Source: Afipia sp.
GTDB lineage: Bacteria > Pseudomonadota > Alphaproteobacteria > Rhizobiales > Xanthobacteraceae
Length of the DNA: 64,000 nt
Assembly (NCBI GenBank): GCA_016201045.1
Contig: JACQDM010000008.1
Location: 124,001 to 188,000, forward strand
Direction of reading: 5' to 3'
Below, in pieces: positions 52,240 to 59,720 of the stretch (position 1 is its first letter; each line of letters opens with the position of its first letter). The notes beneath the pieces were generated by a model. That model did no database searches and was not told the origin of the DNA. It was given only the letters and a program-made list of their open reading frames with translations. The translations under genes and the position numbers were made by a program.

Positions 52240-53514
52240 TTAAGCGGTCTGCAGCAGCGCAACCGTACCCTGCCCACCGTCCGCGCAGATGCTGACGATG
52301 GCGCGCTGGCCTTTCGGCATCGCCGCCAGTTCCTTCACGGCCTGACTCAAAATCCGCGCGCCGGTCGCGCCGAACGGATGGCCGATGGCGACACTGCCGC
52401 CGGTCGGGTTCATCCGCTCGCGGGGGAATTTGCCGAAGTCGGCTTTCACGCCCGCTTTGTCGCGGATGAAGTCCGGGCTTTCTAGCGCCTTGATATGCGC
52501 AAGCACCTGCGCGGCGAAGGCTTCGTGAATTTCCCAAAGATGGATGTCGTCATATTTGAGCGAATTGCGCGCGAGCAGGCGCGGAATGGCGTAAGGCGGC
52601 GCCATCAGCAATCCCTCGGTGCGGAAATCGACCGACGCAATTTCCCAGTCGATCAGTTTCACACGCGGCGTGTTGGCCGGAATTTTTTCGAGACCCTTTT
52701 CGGATCCGACCCAGATGCTCGACGCGCCGTCTGTCAGCGGCGAAGAATTGCCGGCCGTCAGCGTGCCCTTGCCGCTGGTGCGGTCGAAAGCCGGCGACAG
52801 CCGCGCGAGTTTCTCCAAGGATGTATCCTTGCGCGGGATGGTGTCGCGACGCAGATCGCCGAACGGAATCACGAGATCGTCGAAGAAGCCGCGATCCCAC
52901 GCCGCCACCGCGTGCTGGTGGCTTTCGAGCGCAATCTGGTCCTGCGCCTCGCGCGAGATGTTCCAGACCTTCGCGGTTATCTCGGTGTGCTCGCCCATGC
53001 TCATGCCGGTCGTGCGATTGCTCACCGCCGGAATGTAAAGGCGCACATCGCGCAGTTTCAGATCGATGGCGTGGCTGAGTTTCTGTCCCAGCGAGCGCGC
53101 GCCCTGAAACTGGCGCACCCAATTCGACAGCGACATGCCGAGACCCAGCTGAACCTGGCTGAGACTGTCGACGCCGCCGACCAATGCAAGATTGCGCACG
53201 CCATCGATCATGCCCGCCGCCTCGAACACGCCGATCATGCTGGTCGAGCAGGCCATGACGGTTGAATGGGCGGGAATGGTCGCGTCCGCGCCCGCATCCA
53301 TCAGGATTTCGCGCGCGATGTTGCTCCATGTGAGATTGGGCACCACATTGCCCCACACCGCGAAGTCGGGCTTTGCACCGTTGAGCTTGGCGATCATCGT
53401 CTTGGCGACCGGCACCGACATCGCAATCGCATCGACGCCGCTGAGCGGCCCGTCGACCTTGGCGAAAGGCGTTCGAACGCCGGAGGCGAGCCATACATCT
53501 GGTTTTGCGGACAT
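52240..53514 (-). CDS. acetyl-CoA acetyltransferase, FadI-like thiolase
   Basis: 424 residues, longer than the other two thiolases here. The nucleophile is in VMACSTSMIGVFEAA, HEAFAAQVLAHIKAL, then SVAIGHPFGATGAR and the second Cys in SICADGGQG. It resembles FadI (beta subunit of the anaerobic/trifunctional complex), but no FadJ partner is adjacent; the nearest hydratase/dehydrogenase is PimF. It appears monocistronic. Confidence 0.9.
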   Translation of the reverse strand: MSAKPDVWLASGVRTPFAKVDGPLSGVDAIAMSVPVAKTMIAKLNGAKPDFAVWGNVVPNLTWSNIAREILMDAGADATIPAHSTVMACSTSMIGVFEAAGMIDGVRNLALVGGVDSLSQVQLGLGMSLSNWVRQFQGARSLGQKLSHAIDLKLRDVRLYIPAVSNRTTGMSMGEHTEITAKVWNISREAQDQIALESHQHAVAAWDRGFFDDLVIPFGDLRRDTIPRKDTSLEKLARLSPAFDRTSGKGTLTAGNSSPLTDGASSIWVGSEKGLEKIPANTPRVKLIDWEIASVDFRTEGLLMAPPYAIPRLLARNSLKYDDIHLWEIHEAFAAQVLAHIKALESPDFIRDKAGVKADFGKFPRERMNPTGGSVAIGHPFGATGARILSQAVKELAAMPKGQRAIVSICADGGQGTVALLQTA

Positions 53515-53567
53515 CGTTCAGGTCTCCCGGATCGCACGCGAAAGCGTCCGAAAGCCTGTATCACAAA

Positions 53568-54209
53568 TCAGACGGCGGCGGAGACCGCATTTGCCGCAAA
53601 GCTGCGCGAGGCAGCAATGCGCCAGCTCTCGCACGGAATATCGGCGACGCTTTGCACGAGGCGTTTCTCGAACCGCACCTGCTTCCAGTCGCCGGGGGTA
53701 GGCTTGAATTCGAAGGCAAGTTTGCGGGCGAGCGCGATCATCGCCTCGTTGTTGCGCAGCGTATCGCCGATCAGGCGCACAGCACCGAGCGCCGCCGCGC
53801 GGCATTCGAGATTGGTGAGAATGGCCGCACCGATCCCCTGCCCCTGGAAGCGGTCGGCAATGGAAATGCCGAATTCCACCGCGCACACATCCGGATCGAA
53901 TGCGTAGCAGGCTTCGCCGGCGATCACGTCCACGCCGTCGATACCGATTTCCGCAACCACAGCGAAAATATTGTGAGCGCCGACATGCGTTGCCTTGTCG
54001 AGTTCGGACGGCGGCAATTCGCTCGCGCCGCCCATCAGACGGCGATAGCGCGCATTCTGCGACAGCGCGCGGAAATAGGATTGCAGCGCGTCGGCGTCGT
54101 CCGGCGCGACGAAACGGACCGTCAGCGGCTTGCCCGAACGCAGGCGAAGAATATCGGTGAACCGGCCGAGTTCGGCGGGGGCGAGTTCAGTCTCAATGCC
54201 TGCCAACAT
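53568..54209 (-). CDS. GNAT-family N-acetyltransferase
   Basis: 213 residues. The GNAT fold covers most of the protein, with the acetyl-CoA loop in ISIADRFQGQGIGAAILTNLE. The N-terminal half includes the LRSGKPLTVRFVAPDDADALQSYFRAL motif seen in acetyltransferases of the protein-lysine or small-molecule type. The ATG has GGAG seven bases upstream. A strong terminator lies immediately upstream, so its promoter must be within a very short gap, or it relies on read-through. Confidence 0.85.
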   Translation of the reverse strand: MLAGIETELAPAELGRFTDILRLRSGKPLTVRFVAPDDADALQSYFRALSQNARYRRLMGGASELPPSELDKATHVGAHNIFAVVAEIGIDGVDVIAGEACYAFDPDVCAVEFGISIADRFQGQGIGAAILTNLECRAAALGAVRLIGDTLRNNEAMIALARKLAFEFKPTPGDWKQVRFEKRLVQSVADIPCESWRIAASRSFAANAVSAAV

Positions 54210-54229
54210 GGTGCGTCTCCGCCGGTCAT

Positions 54230-54259
54230 AAAAAGGCCGGACCTAAGTCCGGCCTTTTT
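54230..54259. terminator. terminator of the DUF1127 gene (symmetrical)
   Basis: A 13-bp perfect stem AAAAAGGCCGGAC/GTCCGGCCTTTTT with loop CTAA gives T runs on both strands. It lies nine bases past the DUF1127 stop. Confidence 0.88.
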
Positions 54260-54268
54260 GTTTTGGGT

Positions 54269-54481
54269 TCACGCCTGCCAGAACGGCTTGTTGGCCTCGG
54301 TGGCGAAGTCCGACCAGCTCGCGCCGACATCGTGAAAATCACGATCGGTCAGATGCGCCAGTTCCTGACGGGCGCGGTAGCGCTGGCTCCAGGTGTGGAG
54401 CGTGTCCGAGATCAGGGTCAGCGGATGCGAGAAGTCCGCTTGATGATGATTTGTCATCGTCTGAGAGTTGCAAGTCGTCAT
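54269..54481 (-). CDS. DUF1127 small protein
   Basis: 70 residues. The C-terminal half holds the DUF1127 signature RARQELAHLTDRDFHDVGAS. AGGAGG precedes the ATG by six bases. DUF1127 proteins of rhizobia are small stress- or phosphate-linked proteins, some acting in RNA turnover; no function can be assigned here. It is divergent from a GcvA-type LysR regulator that may control it. Confidence 0.9.
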   Translation of the reverse strand: MTTCNSQTMTNHHQADFSHPLTLISDTLHTWSQRYRARQELAHLTDRDFHDVGASWSDFATEANKPFWQA

Positions 54482-54533
54482 GGCGACCTCCTATTGCTGA
54501 GCGTTGATAGGAATATCGTCGCAATATCGGGCA

Positions 54534-54564
54534 TTGACAAACGACACTCTGTCCCGCTTAATAT
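54534..54564 (+). promoter_or_regulatory. candidate promoter of the LysR gene
   Basis: TTGACA at 54534-54539 and TAATAT at 54559-54564 with a 19-base spacer. The spacing is slightly long, but both boxes are close to consensus. Confidence 0.45.
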
Positions 54565-54577
54565 GAGAAAATCTCAT
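54563..54577. promoter_or_regulatory. palindrome at the LysR start region
   Basis: Perfect inverted repeat ATGAGA-AAA-TCTCAT overlapping the -10-like box, 14 bases before the LysR ATG. It fits the T-N11-A form of LysR-family sites and suggests autorepression. Confidence 0.5.
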
Positions 54578-54590
54578 GTTTTGAGGCCCT

Positions 54591-55514
54591 ATGGCACCTC
54601 GGCTTCCCTCTTTGAACGGTTTGCGGGCCTTCGAGGCTGCCGCCCGGCACCTGAGCTTCACGAATGCCGCCGCCGAGTTGAACGTCACGCAGACCGCGAT
54701 CAGCCATCAGATTCGCAGGCTCGAGGAGGAACTCGGGCTGCGCCTATTCGTCAGGCAAAACCGCGCGCTGGCGCTGACACCGAAGGCCGCCGAATATCTG
54801 CCGGGCATCCGCGCGGCATTTCAGGACTTGCGGTTTGCGACCGACCGCCTGCTGCGGAAAGACGACGACAAGGTCCTGACCGTCAGCCTGATGACATCGC
54901 TCGCGACCAAATGGCTGCTGCCGCGGTTGTCGGGTTTTCAGGAACAGCATCCCGACATCGATGTCCGCATCACCACGTCGTCCGAACTCGTCGACTTCCG
55001 CAAGGACAATGTCGATGCGGCAATCCGTTACGGACGCGGCCAATGGAGCGGGTTGCACGCCGACTGGCTGATGGCCGACCAATTGTTTCCGGTCTGCAGC
55101 CCGAAACTGCTTCAGGGCGAACGCGGACTGAAAAGGCCGGAAGATCTTGCGCGGTTCACGCTGCTGCATTCGTCCGGTTACACCGACGACTGGCGGCTGT
55201 GGCTGACGGCGGCGGGATTGCCGGCGGCGATTGCGGGAAATCCGGGACTGACGTTCGATCTGTCGTTCATGACGATTCAGGCGGCGGTCGACGGCATCGG
55301 CGTCGCCATCGGCCACACGGCATTCGTGCAGGACGACCTTGCCAGCGGCCGGCTCGTTGCGCCCTTCGACGTCGTGCTGCCGGAAGACGCCGGGTATTAT
55401 TTCGTGTCGCCGCAGGAAACGACGAAGCTGCCGAAGATCGTCGCGTTTCGCGAGTGGCTTCAGGCGGCAGTGAAGCAATCGCCGGATCGAGCGGAAACGA
55501 TCACCACGGCGTAA
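54591..55514 (+). CDS. LysR-family regulator (GcvA-like)
   Basis: 307 residues. The start MAPRLPSLNGLRAFEAAARHLSFTNAA is the GcvA-subgroup opening. The helix-turn-helix lies at 20-45 (AAELNVTQTAISHQI). The effector domain spans about 95-295 and includes FRKDNVDAAIRYGRG and VDGIGVAIGHTAFVQDDL. Its 3' end overlaps the convergent membrane-protein gene by 14 bases. The likely targets are itself and the DUF1127 gene. Confidence 0.92.
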   Translation: MAPRLPSLNGLRAFEAAARHLSFTNAAAELNVTQTAISHQIRRLEEELGLRLFVRQNRALALTPKAAEYLPGIRAAFQDLRFATDRLLRKDDDKVLTVSLMTSLATKWLLPRLSGFQEQHPDIDVRITTSSELVDFRKDNVDAAIRYGRGQWSGLHADWLMADQLFPVCSPKLLQGERGLKRPEDLARFTLLHSSGYTDDWRLWLTAAGLPAAIAGNPGLTFDLSFMTIQAAVDGIGVAIGHTAFVQDDLASGRLVAPFDVVLPEDAGYYFVSPQETTKLPKIVAFREWLQAAVKQSPDRAETITTA

Positions 55515-56616
55515 CGCCGCCGCAGCGCGGAATGATAGTGACGATCAGTCCAAGCCTGATGTTGCGCCAGCTGTCGCATTCGATCAGCGGCACCGAGCGG
55601 ACGGACGGCAGTTCCTTGATCAGATGCAGCACGAGCATCATGCACACGACCCAGTCCGCGAGCCAGCGCGCGTAATCCGACACCAATATAAAGACGAGAA
55701 CGTAGGCGGCGGTGATCCCCGCCATGCCCGCAAGAACGAGCCGCCGGTCGCGCAACGTCAGCGCACCAATCGAGTCGCGGAAATAGCGGATCAGAGGTGC
55801 ATGCAATATAAACAGAACGATGTAGACCGGAATGAACATCAGATTTCGGGGCAAGGCGGCGCGTGTGATCTTCAGGCCCTCGGTCACCGTGTCGAACCAG
55901 ACGAAGATATAGACCATCCAGTTGTCATTGGTCGAAAGCGAACGGCTCTGAAGATATTTGGTGAATTCCTCGCGCGACACGTCGAGGCTGCCGAACACCA
56001 CGTTGACGAACACGCTGGCCGCAACGATCGCCAGCAGCACGACGCCGCCGCCGATTTCGGCGGCACTGACCGGCTTTGCCATGAAGTAGCGCATGCCGAC
56101 GATGAACAGAATGGTCGGTACGAACAGCAGCGTCTGCCCGCTGTGAATGAAAATCAGCAGTGTTGAGAATGCCGCGCCGAGAATAACGAACCAGAACGAG
56201 CGCGCCGGCGCGAGCAGCATGACGATGGCGAACGCGCAGCCGATCACGTCGAAATAGCCGACGGTAACGATGAAGTTCTTGAAGAAAAACGGCGAGCCCG
56301 CGAGAAAAACGAACAGCGGCGCGGTCGCTTTCGAGAAGCCGAAAGTCTTCTGAAAGAGTTTTGCGTACAGAAGCATCGTGATCGCAATCGCCGGCAGACC
56401 GATCGCAAACGGCATCCATTGCGGGATCTTGGTCAAAAACAGAGAGAAAAACGCACCGACCAGCGCACGGCGCGTGAACCCGAAATGATAATCGACCAGA
56501 AGATGGATGTAGGGCAGCGACAGGAAATCGCGCGACAATTTATAGAGAGCGTACCCGACGACGATCGCCAGATTGATCGCGATCAGCCGCCGCCAGTGAA
56601 AATACAGATTCGTCAT
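55501..56616 (-). CDS. polytopic membrane protein of unknown function
   Basis: 371 residues from ATG 56616; an ATG at 56640 in frame adds eight residues. About nine hydrophobic segments are visible, with charged loops HFGFTRRALVGAFFS and SLDVSREEFTKYLQSRS. The layout recalls glycosyltransferase-C or EpsG-like polysaccharide membrane proteins, but no catalytic motif is secure. A perfect inverted repeat covers the start-codon region. Confidence 0.7.
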   Translation of the reverse strand: MTNLYFHWRRLIAINLAIVVGYALYKLSRDFLSLPYIHLLVDYHFGFTRRALVGAFFSLFLTKIPQWMPFAIGLPAIAITMLLYAKLFQKTFGFSKATAPLFVFLAGSPFFFKNFIVTVGYFDVIGCAFAIVMLLAPARSFWFVILGAAFSTLLIFIHSGQTLLFVPTILFIVGMRYFMAKPVSAAEIGGGVVLLAIVAASVFVNVVFGSLDVSREEFTKYLQSRSLSTNDNWMVYIFVWFDTVTEGLKITRAALPRNLMFIPVYIVLFILHAPLIRYFRDSIGALTLRDRRLVLAGMAGITAAYVLVFILVSDYARWLADWVVCMMLVLHLIKELPSVRSVPLIECDSWRNIRLGLIVTIIPRCGGVTPW

Positions 56617-56640
56617 GGTGCCCTTGTTTTCGGGCACCAT
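56615..56640 (-). promoter_or_regulatory. hairpin enclosing the membrane-protein start codon
   Basis: Perfect 9-bp arms ATGGTGCCC/GGGCACCAT with an eight-base loop. On the mRNA the right arm contains the AAGGG-adjacent start site at 56616 and the left arm contains the alternative ATG at 56640. Confidence 0.5.
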
Positions 56641-56853
56641 ATCAATGGTGCGCGGTGAAGGCGACCGTTTTGCGCGACAATCATGCGGACTAAATCAATC
56701 GGTCAAATCGTCACAACTGCTGTTCGAAAATACAGATGTTCTAAAGTACGCGCCGAGGTTTCCCTTTCCTCGAAAGCATCGGCCCATCATTTTGCCTCGC
56801 AATGAAGTTGCCGCTCGCGCGGAAGTTCAGACCGGCCATCAAAGGGGAAGACA

Positions 56854-57132
56854 ATGACGACCATCGTTCGCACGGGTATCGCTGCAGCGCTCTTACTCGG
56901 CCTTGGCAGCGCGGGACTCGCCGACGGCTACAAGGATTGCACCAAGATCGACAAGGCAAGCTGGAAGCCGGCGAGCGACGCCGAAGCCAAGGCGAAGGCT
57001 GCCGGCTACGAGGTACGCAAATCCAAGGTCGAGGGTTCCTGCTACGAGGTGTACGGTGTCAAGGATGGCAAGTTGTTCGAGCTGTTCTATAGCCCCGAAG
57101 ATTTGAGCCTGAAGCACACCATCGCCAAGTAA
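56854..57132 (+). CDS. small periplasmic PepSY-like protein
   Basis: 92 residues. The signal peptide (1-23) ends SAGLA. The mature part has DCTKIDKASWKPASDAEAKAKAAGYEVRKSKVEG and CYEVYGVKDGKLFELFYSP, a PepSY_2-like fold with two cysteines that could form a disulphide. AGGGGAAG lies upstream of the ATG. It is four bases before a cytochrome b561 gene; PepSY/cytochrome b pairs occur widely and suggest a haem- or metal-linked electron transfer role. Confidence 0.82.
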   Translation: MTTIVRTGIAAALLLGLGSAGLADGYKDCTKIDKASWKPASDAEAKAKAAGYEVRKSKVEGSCYEVYGVKDGKLFELFYSPEDLSLKHTIAK

Positions 57133-57136
57133 CGAC

Positions 57137-57727
57137 TTGTCGAGGACTCTCGACGCCGAGACACAAGCGCCTGCGGACCGAACTCCGCAGGTGTCCGTCT
57201 ATGTCTGGGAATTGCCGCTGCGAATTTTTCATTGGTCGCTTGCCGTTTGCATCATCGTCGCGTGGCTCAGCGCAAACGTCTTTGAAACACTGCATCGCGT
57301 CGCGGGGTACACGTCAATCGCGCTGGTTGCTTTCAGGATCGTGTGGGGATTCGCAGGTTCACGCTATGCGCGCTTCTACCGGACGCTGCCGCTGCTCAGA
57401 ATTGCGCCGCGCTATCTCGTGAAATTCGGCCGAGGCCGCGCGGGTGCCTATATCGGATTGAATCCCGCAGGCGCGGCGATGCTTGTGGCATCGCTTGCGC
57501 TCGTTCTGATTTCGGCGATCTCAGGATGGATGCAGATCACGATCCGGTTTTTCGGCGTCGACTGGGTCGAGGAACTGCACACCTGGTCGTCCTATTCCCT
57601 GCTCGTGCTGGCCGCGATCCACGTCGTCGGAGTTGCAATCGCAAGCATTCTGCAGCGGCAGAACCTGCCGGCAGCAATGATCACCGGACGAAAGCGGCGC
57701 CGGTTCTATCGATTTCCGAAGCGATGA
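57137..57727 (+). CDS. cytochrome b561-type membrane protein
   Basis: 196 residues as read from TTG 57137; GTG 57191 is an alternative start giving 178 residues. Four hydrophobic segments carry His32 (RIFHW), His53 (ETLHR), His148 (ELHTW) and His162 (AIHVV), the ligand set for two b haems in the diheme cytochrome b561/hydrogenase-b family. A basic C-terminus is cytoplasmic. It likely passes electrons between the quinone pool and a periplasmic partner, possibly the PepSY protein upstream. Confidence 0.85.
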   Translation: MSRTLDAETQAPADRTPQVSVYVWELPLRIFHWSLAVCIIVAWLSANVFETLHRVAGYTSIALVAFRIVWGFAGSRYARFYRTLPLLRIAPRYLVKFGRGRAGAYIGLNPAGAAMLVASLALVLISAISGWMQITIRFFGVDWVEELHTWSSYSLLVLAAIHVVGVAIASILQRQNLPAAMITGRKRRRFYRFPKR

Positions 57728-57740
57728 CAAAGAAGAAGAG

Positions 57741-57768
57741 TGGCGCGCCCGAACAGATTCGAACGCGC
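57741..57768 (-). other. tRNA 3'-end-like fragment
   Basis: On the minus strand the sequence reads GTTCGAATC, then a short stretch ending GGGCGCGCCA, like a T-loop followed by acceptor strand and CCA. The T-stem does not pair and no other tRNA arm is present, so it is not a functional tRNA. It lies between convergent cytochrome b561 and MFS genes. Confidence 0.4.
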
Positions 57769-57783
57769 AATCCGGCCTGGTCC

Positions 57784-59004
57784 TTACTGAAACTCGCGCG
57801 GTGGTTTGAGCCACGCCGCTAGAAATCCTGCAATCGCCAATGACGTCGCGACGCCAGCGACACAAGCCGTCCACCCGAAACGGTCGAATAGCTGGCCGAG
57901 AACAGCCGTGCCCACCATCCCGCCGGAGAAATAGCAGGCAAGGTAGAACCCGCTGGCGACGCCGCGATTGCCCTGCGCTGCGCGGCCGACAAATCCTGTT
58001 GCGGCGGCTTGAGCAAAAAAGGTCCCGCATCCGATCATCACCATGCCTGTCAGCACCATCAGGAGTGAATGCGACAGAATGAGCGGCAATCCGAGCGCGG
58101 CCACGGCCAGCGCCCCCCAAATTGCGGGGCGCGTGCCGAAGCGCTGGACGGCCGCGCCCGCCATCAGCGTCGTGACGATCGACGGCGCAAACACGAAATA
58201 CACGAAGCCGAGTTGCATCCGGTCGATGGAGATCGGCGAGCGGACCAGCACGAAATTGACGTAAGTAAAAGTTCCGATGAACGCGAACAGAATGCAGAAG
58301 CCGATTGCAAATGCAGCACGCAGCGAAGGGTCGCGCAGATGAGCCCTCAGCGCAGCGAGCGGCGTCTGCATCTCGTGCGTCTCATCGATCTGCATCGGTT
58401 TCGCGCGATTGATCGTAAAATAGACCAGAACGGCACCTGCGAGATTAAGCAGCGAGAAGAAATAGAAATTGGATGAGATGCCAAGATTGTCCACGACAGC
58501 GGCCGCGATCAGTCGCCCAATCAGGTTGCTTGCGACGTTTCCGGTAATGTAGGCCGCGAACGCTCCGCCGGCATCCATCGCGCTGCATTGTTCTCCGAGA
58601 TAGGCGAGCGTGAGCGCAAACGCCGACGCCATGCATAGACCCTGCATCACGCGCAGAATTGTGAAAGTCGTAAGATCGGGTGCAGTCGCAAGCAACGCGG
58701 TGGGAATCGCAAGCACACCAAGGCTGGCGAGAATACCGAGGCGTCGATCGATCTTCTGGCTGAAAAGTCCCGTGGCAAGTCCGGCGATGGCCATGCCCAT
58801 CGTGCTTGCGTTCACCGCGAAGCCCATCGCCGCGGGCGTGACGTTGTAGTGTCGCGCCAGCGTCGGCAGAATCGCTTGCGTCGCGAAGAGATCGACGACG
58901 GTGAGAAATGCCGTCAGCCCGATGACAAAGGACCGCAGCAACGCGCCAGACGAATGACCGCCTTGGACGATCCGCATGGGTCCGGCATGGAACATCTCAG
59001 TCAT
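57784..59004 (-). CDS. MFS transporter (YnfM/AraJ-like)
   Basis: 406 residues from ATG 59004, seven bases after AGGAG. Twelve hydrophobic segments are seen, with the inter-segment motif SQKIDRRLGILASLGVLAIPTAL (motif A) and RVMQGLCMASAFALTLAYLGE. The cytoplasmic central loop is at about 200-220. These are drug- or metabolite-efflux carriers; the substrate is unknown. It stands at the edge of the redox cluster but lacks the ATAG-N7-CTAT box in its upstream region. Confidence 0.88.
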   Translation of the reverse strand: MTEMFHAGPMRIVQGGHSSGALLRSFVIGLTAFLTVVDLFATQAILPTLARHYNVTPAAMGFAVNASTMGMAIAGLATGLFSQKIDRRLGILASLGVLAIPTALLATAPDLTTFTILRVMQGLCMASAFALTLAYLGEQCSAMDAGGAFAAYITGNVASNLIGRLIAAAVVDNLGISSNFYFFSLLNLAGAVLVYFTINRAKPMQIDETHEMQTPLAALRAHLRDPSLRAAFAIGFCILFAFIGTFTYVNFVLVRSPISIDRMQLGFVYFVFAPSIVTTLMAGAAVQRFGTRPAIWGALAVAALGLPLILSHSLLMVLTGMVMIGCGTFFAQAAATGFVGRAAQGNRGVASGFYLACYFSGGMVGTAVLGQLFDRFGWTACVAGVATSLAIAGFLAAWLKPPREFQ

Positions 59005-59040
59005 CACCTGCTCCTCGCATTGAACTCGATGGAAGAAGGA

Positions 59041-59090
59041 TGTGACGCCCCGGGGGAGGGTTGGGGCGACCGGGGGACCGGGGCGTCACA
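59041..59090. repeat. inverted repeat enclosing a G-quadruplex-forming run
   Basis: Perfect 11-bp arms TGTGACGCCCC (59041-59051) and GGGGCGTCACA (59080-59090). The 28-base interior has G5, G3, G4 and G5 tracts on the plus strand separated by 1, 2 and 5 bases, and a further G4 begins the right arm. Confidence 0.75.
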
Positions 59091-59092
59091 TC

Positions 59093-59119
59093 ATGTAACG
59101 GAGCGTCAGCTCGTTACAT
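59093..59119. repeat. inverted repeat over the cupin stop codon
   Basis: Arms ATGTAAC-G-GAGC and GCTC-GTTACAT around GTCA (11 pairs with one bulged base). It overlaps the 3' end of the cupin gene and could protect or end its transcript, but it lacks a T run. Confidence 0.55.
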
Positions 59120-59587
59120 ATGAGTGTCGTTGGGATCGCGGCGCACATCGCCGACGAACAGAACGACGGTCTTGTCTCCGAGATTCTTCCACCAGTGCGA
59201 GGTGCCGCTGCGTTCTGCACGAAGATCGCCCGCTTTGTGGACGATCGGCACCGAACAGTTGCTGGCGTATTCTTCGATGGTGCCTTCCGCGACGTAGATC
59301 AGCGCAGGACGGTCGCCGTGGCTATGCCAGGGCACGATGCCGCCCGGCTGGATCACGAGTTTGCGGAAACGAAGTTCGCGGCCCTTGATGTTCGCAGGCT
59401 CCTTCTCGAGATCGATCGAGCCGAGTGTCGTGTCGGTGACGCCGACGGCCTTGAGGGTGACCTGTTCGCGAACGTCCGGCTTGAACTTGTCGGCAGGGCA
59501 TTCGCCCGCGAACGCCGCCGACGACACGGCCACGGCGCCGACGATGACGGTCGCCGCGGCGATTTCCTTGATGGTGAAATGGATCAT
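59114..59587 (-). CDS. exported cupin-domain protein
   Basis: 157 residues from ATG 59587, seven bases after AGGAG; longer in-frame starts lie in the promoter region. The signal peptide (1-27) ends SSAAFA. The single cupin domain has LVIQPGGIVPWHSHGDRPALIYVAEGTIEEY (motif 1, with His-x-His) and AGDLRAERSGTSHWWKNLG (motif 2). It is probably a periplasmic metal-bound cupin of unknown reaction. Its promoter region carries an ATAG-N7-CTAT box. Confidence 0.86.
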   Translation of the reverse strand: MIHFTIKEIAAATVIVGAVAVSSAAFAGECPADKFKPDVREQVTLKAVGVTDTTLGSIDLEKEPANIKGRELRFRKLVIQPGGIVPWHSHGDRPALIYVAEGTIEEYASNCSVPIVHKAGDLRAERSGTSHWWKNLGDKTVVLFVGDVRRDPNDTHM

Positions 59588-59691
59588 CTTGCTTCTCCTG
59601 TGAAAGCCCGGCCTTTCAAACAGCCGTAGCAACAGGCCCGACAATCGCGCTTCGCAATTCATTTATGAAATGCCGGTTGGCTTCCGTGTCG

Positions 59692-59706
59692 ATAGCGCGG
59701 CGCTAT
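59692..59706. promoter_or_regulatory. ATAG-N7-CTAT box, cupin promoter
   Basis: ATAGCGC-G-GCGCTAT, a perfect 15-bp palindrome 105-119 bases upstream of the cupin ATG. With the preceding GGCTTCCGT block it matches 23 of 28 positions around the box at 61682. LysR-family T-N11-A geometry. Confidence 0.65.
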
Positions 59707-59720
59707 GTCCGGGCTCGCGC

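Noticed and set aside
50606-52537. LemA as a 643-residue fusion
   Set aside because: The extension is antisense to the enoyl-CoA hydratase gene; a lipoprotein signal with a ribosome-binding site starts at 51241.
57741-57768. Functional tRNA gene
   Set aside because: Only a T-loop-to-CCA-like segment is present; the T-stem does not pair and D and anticodon arms are absent.
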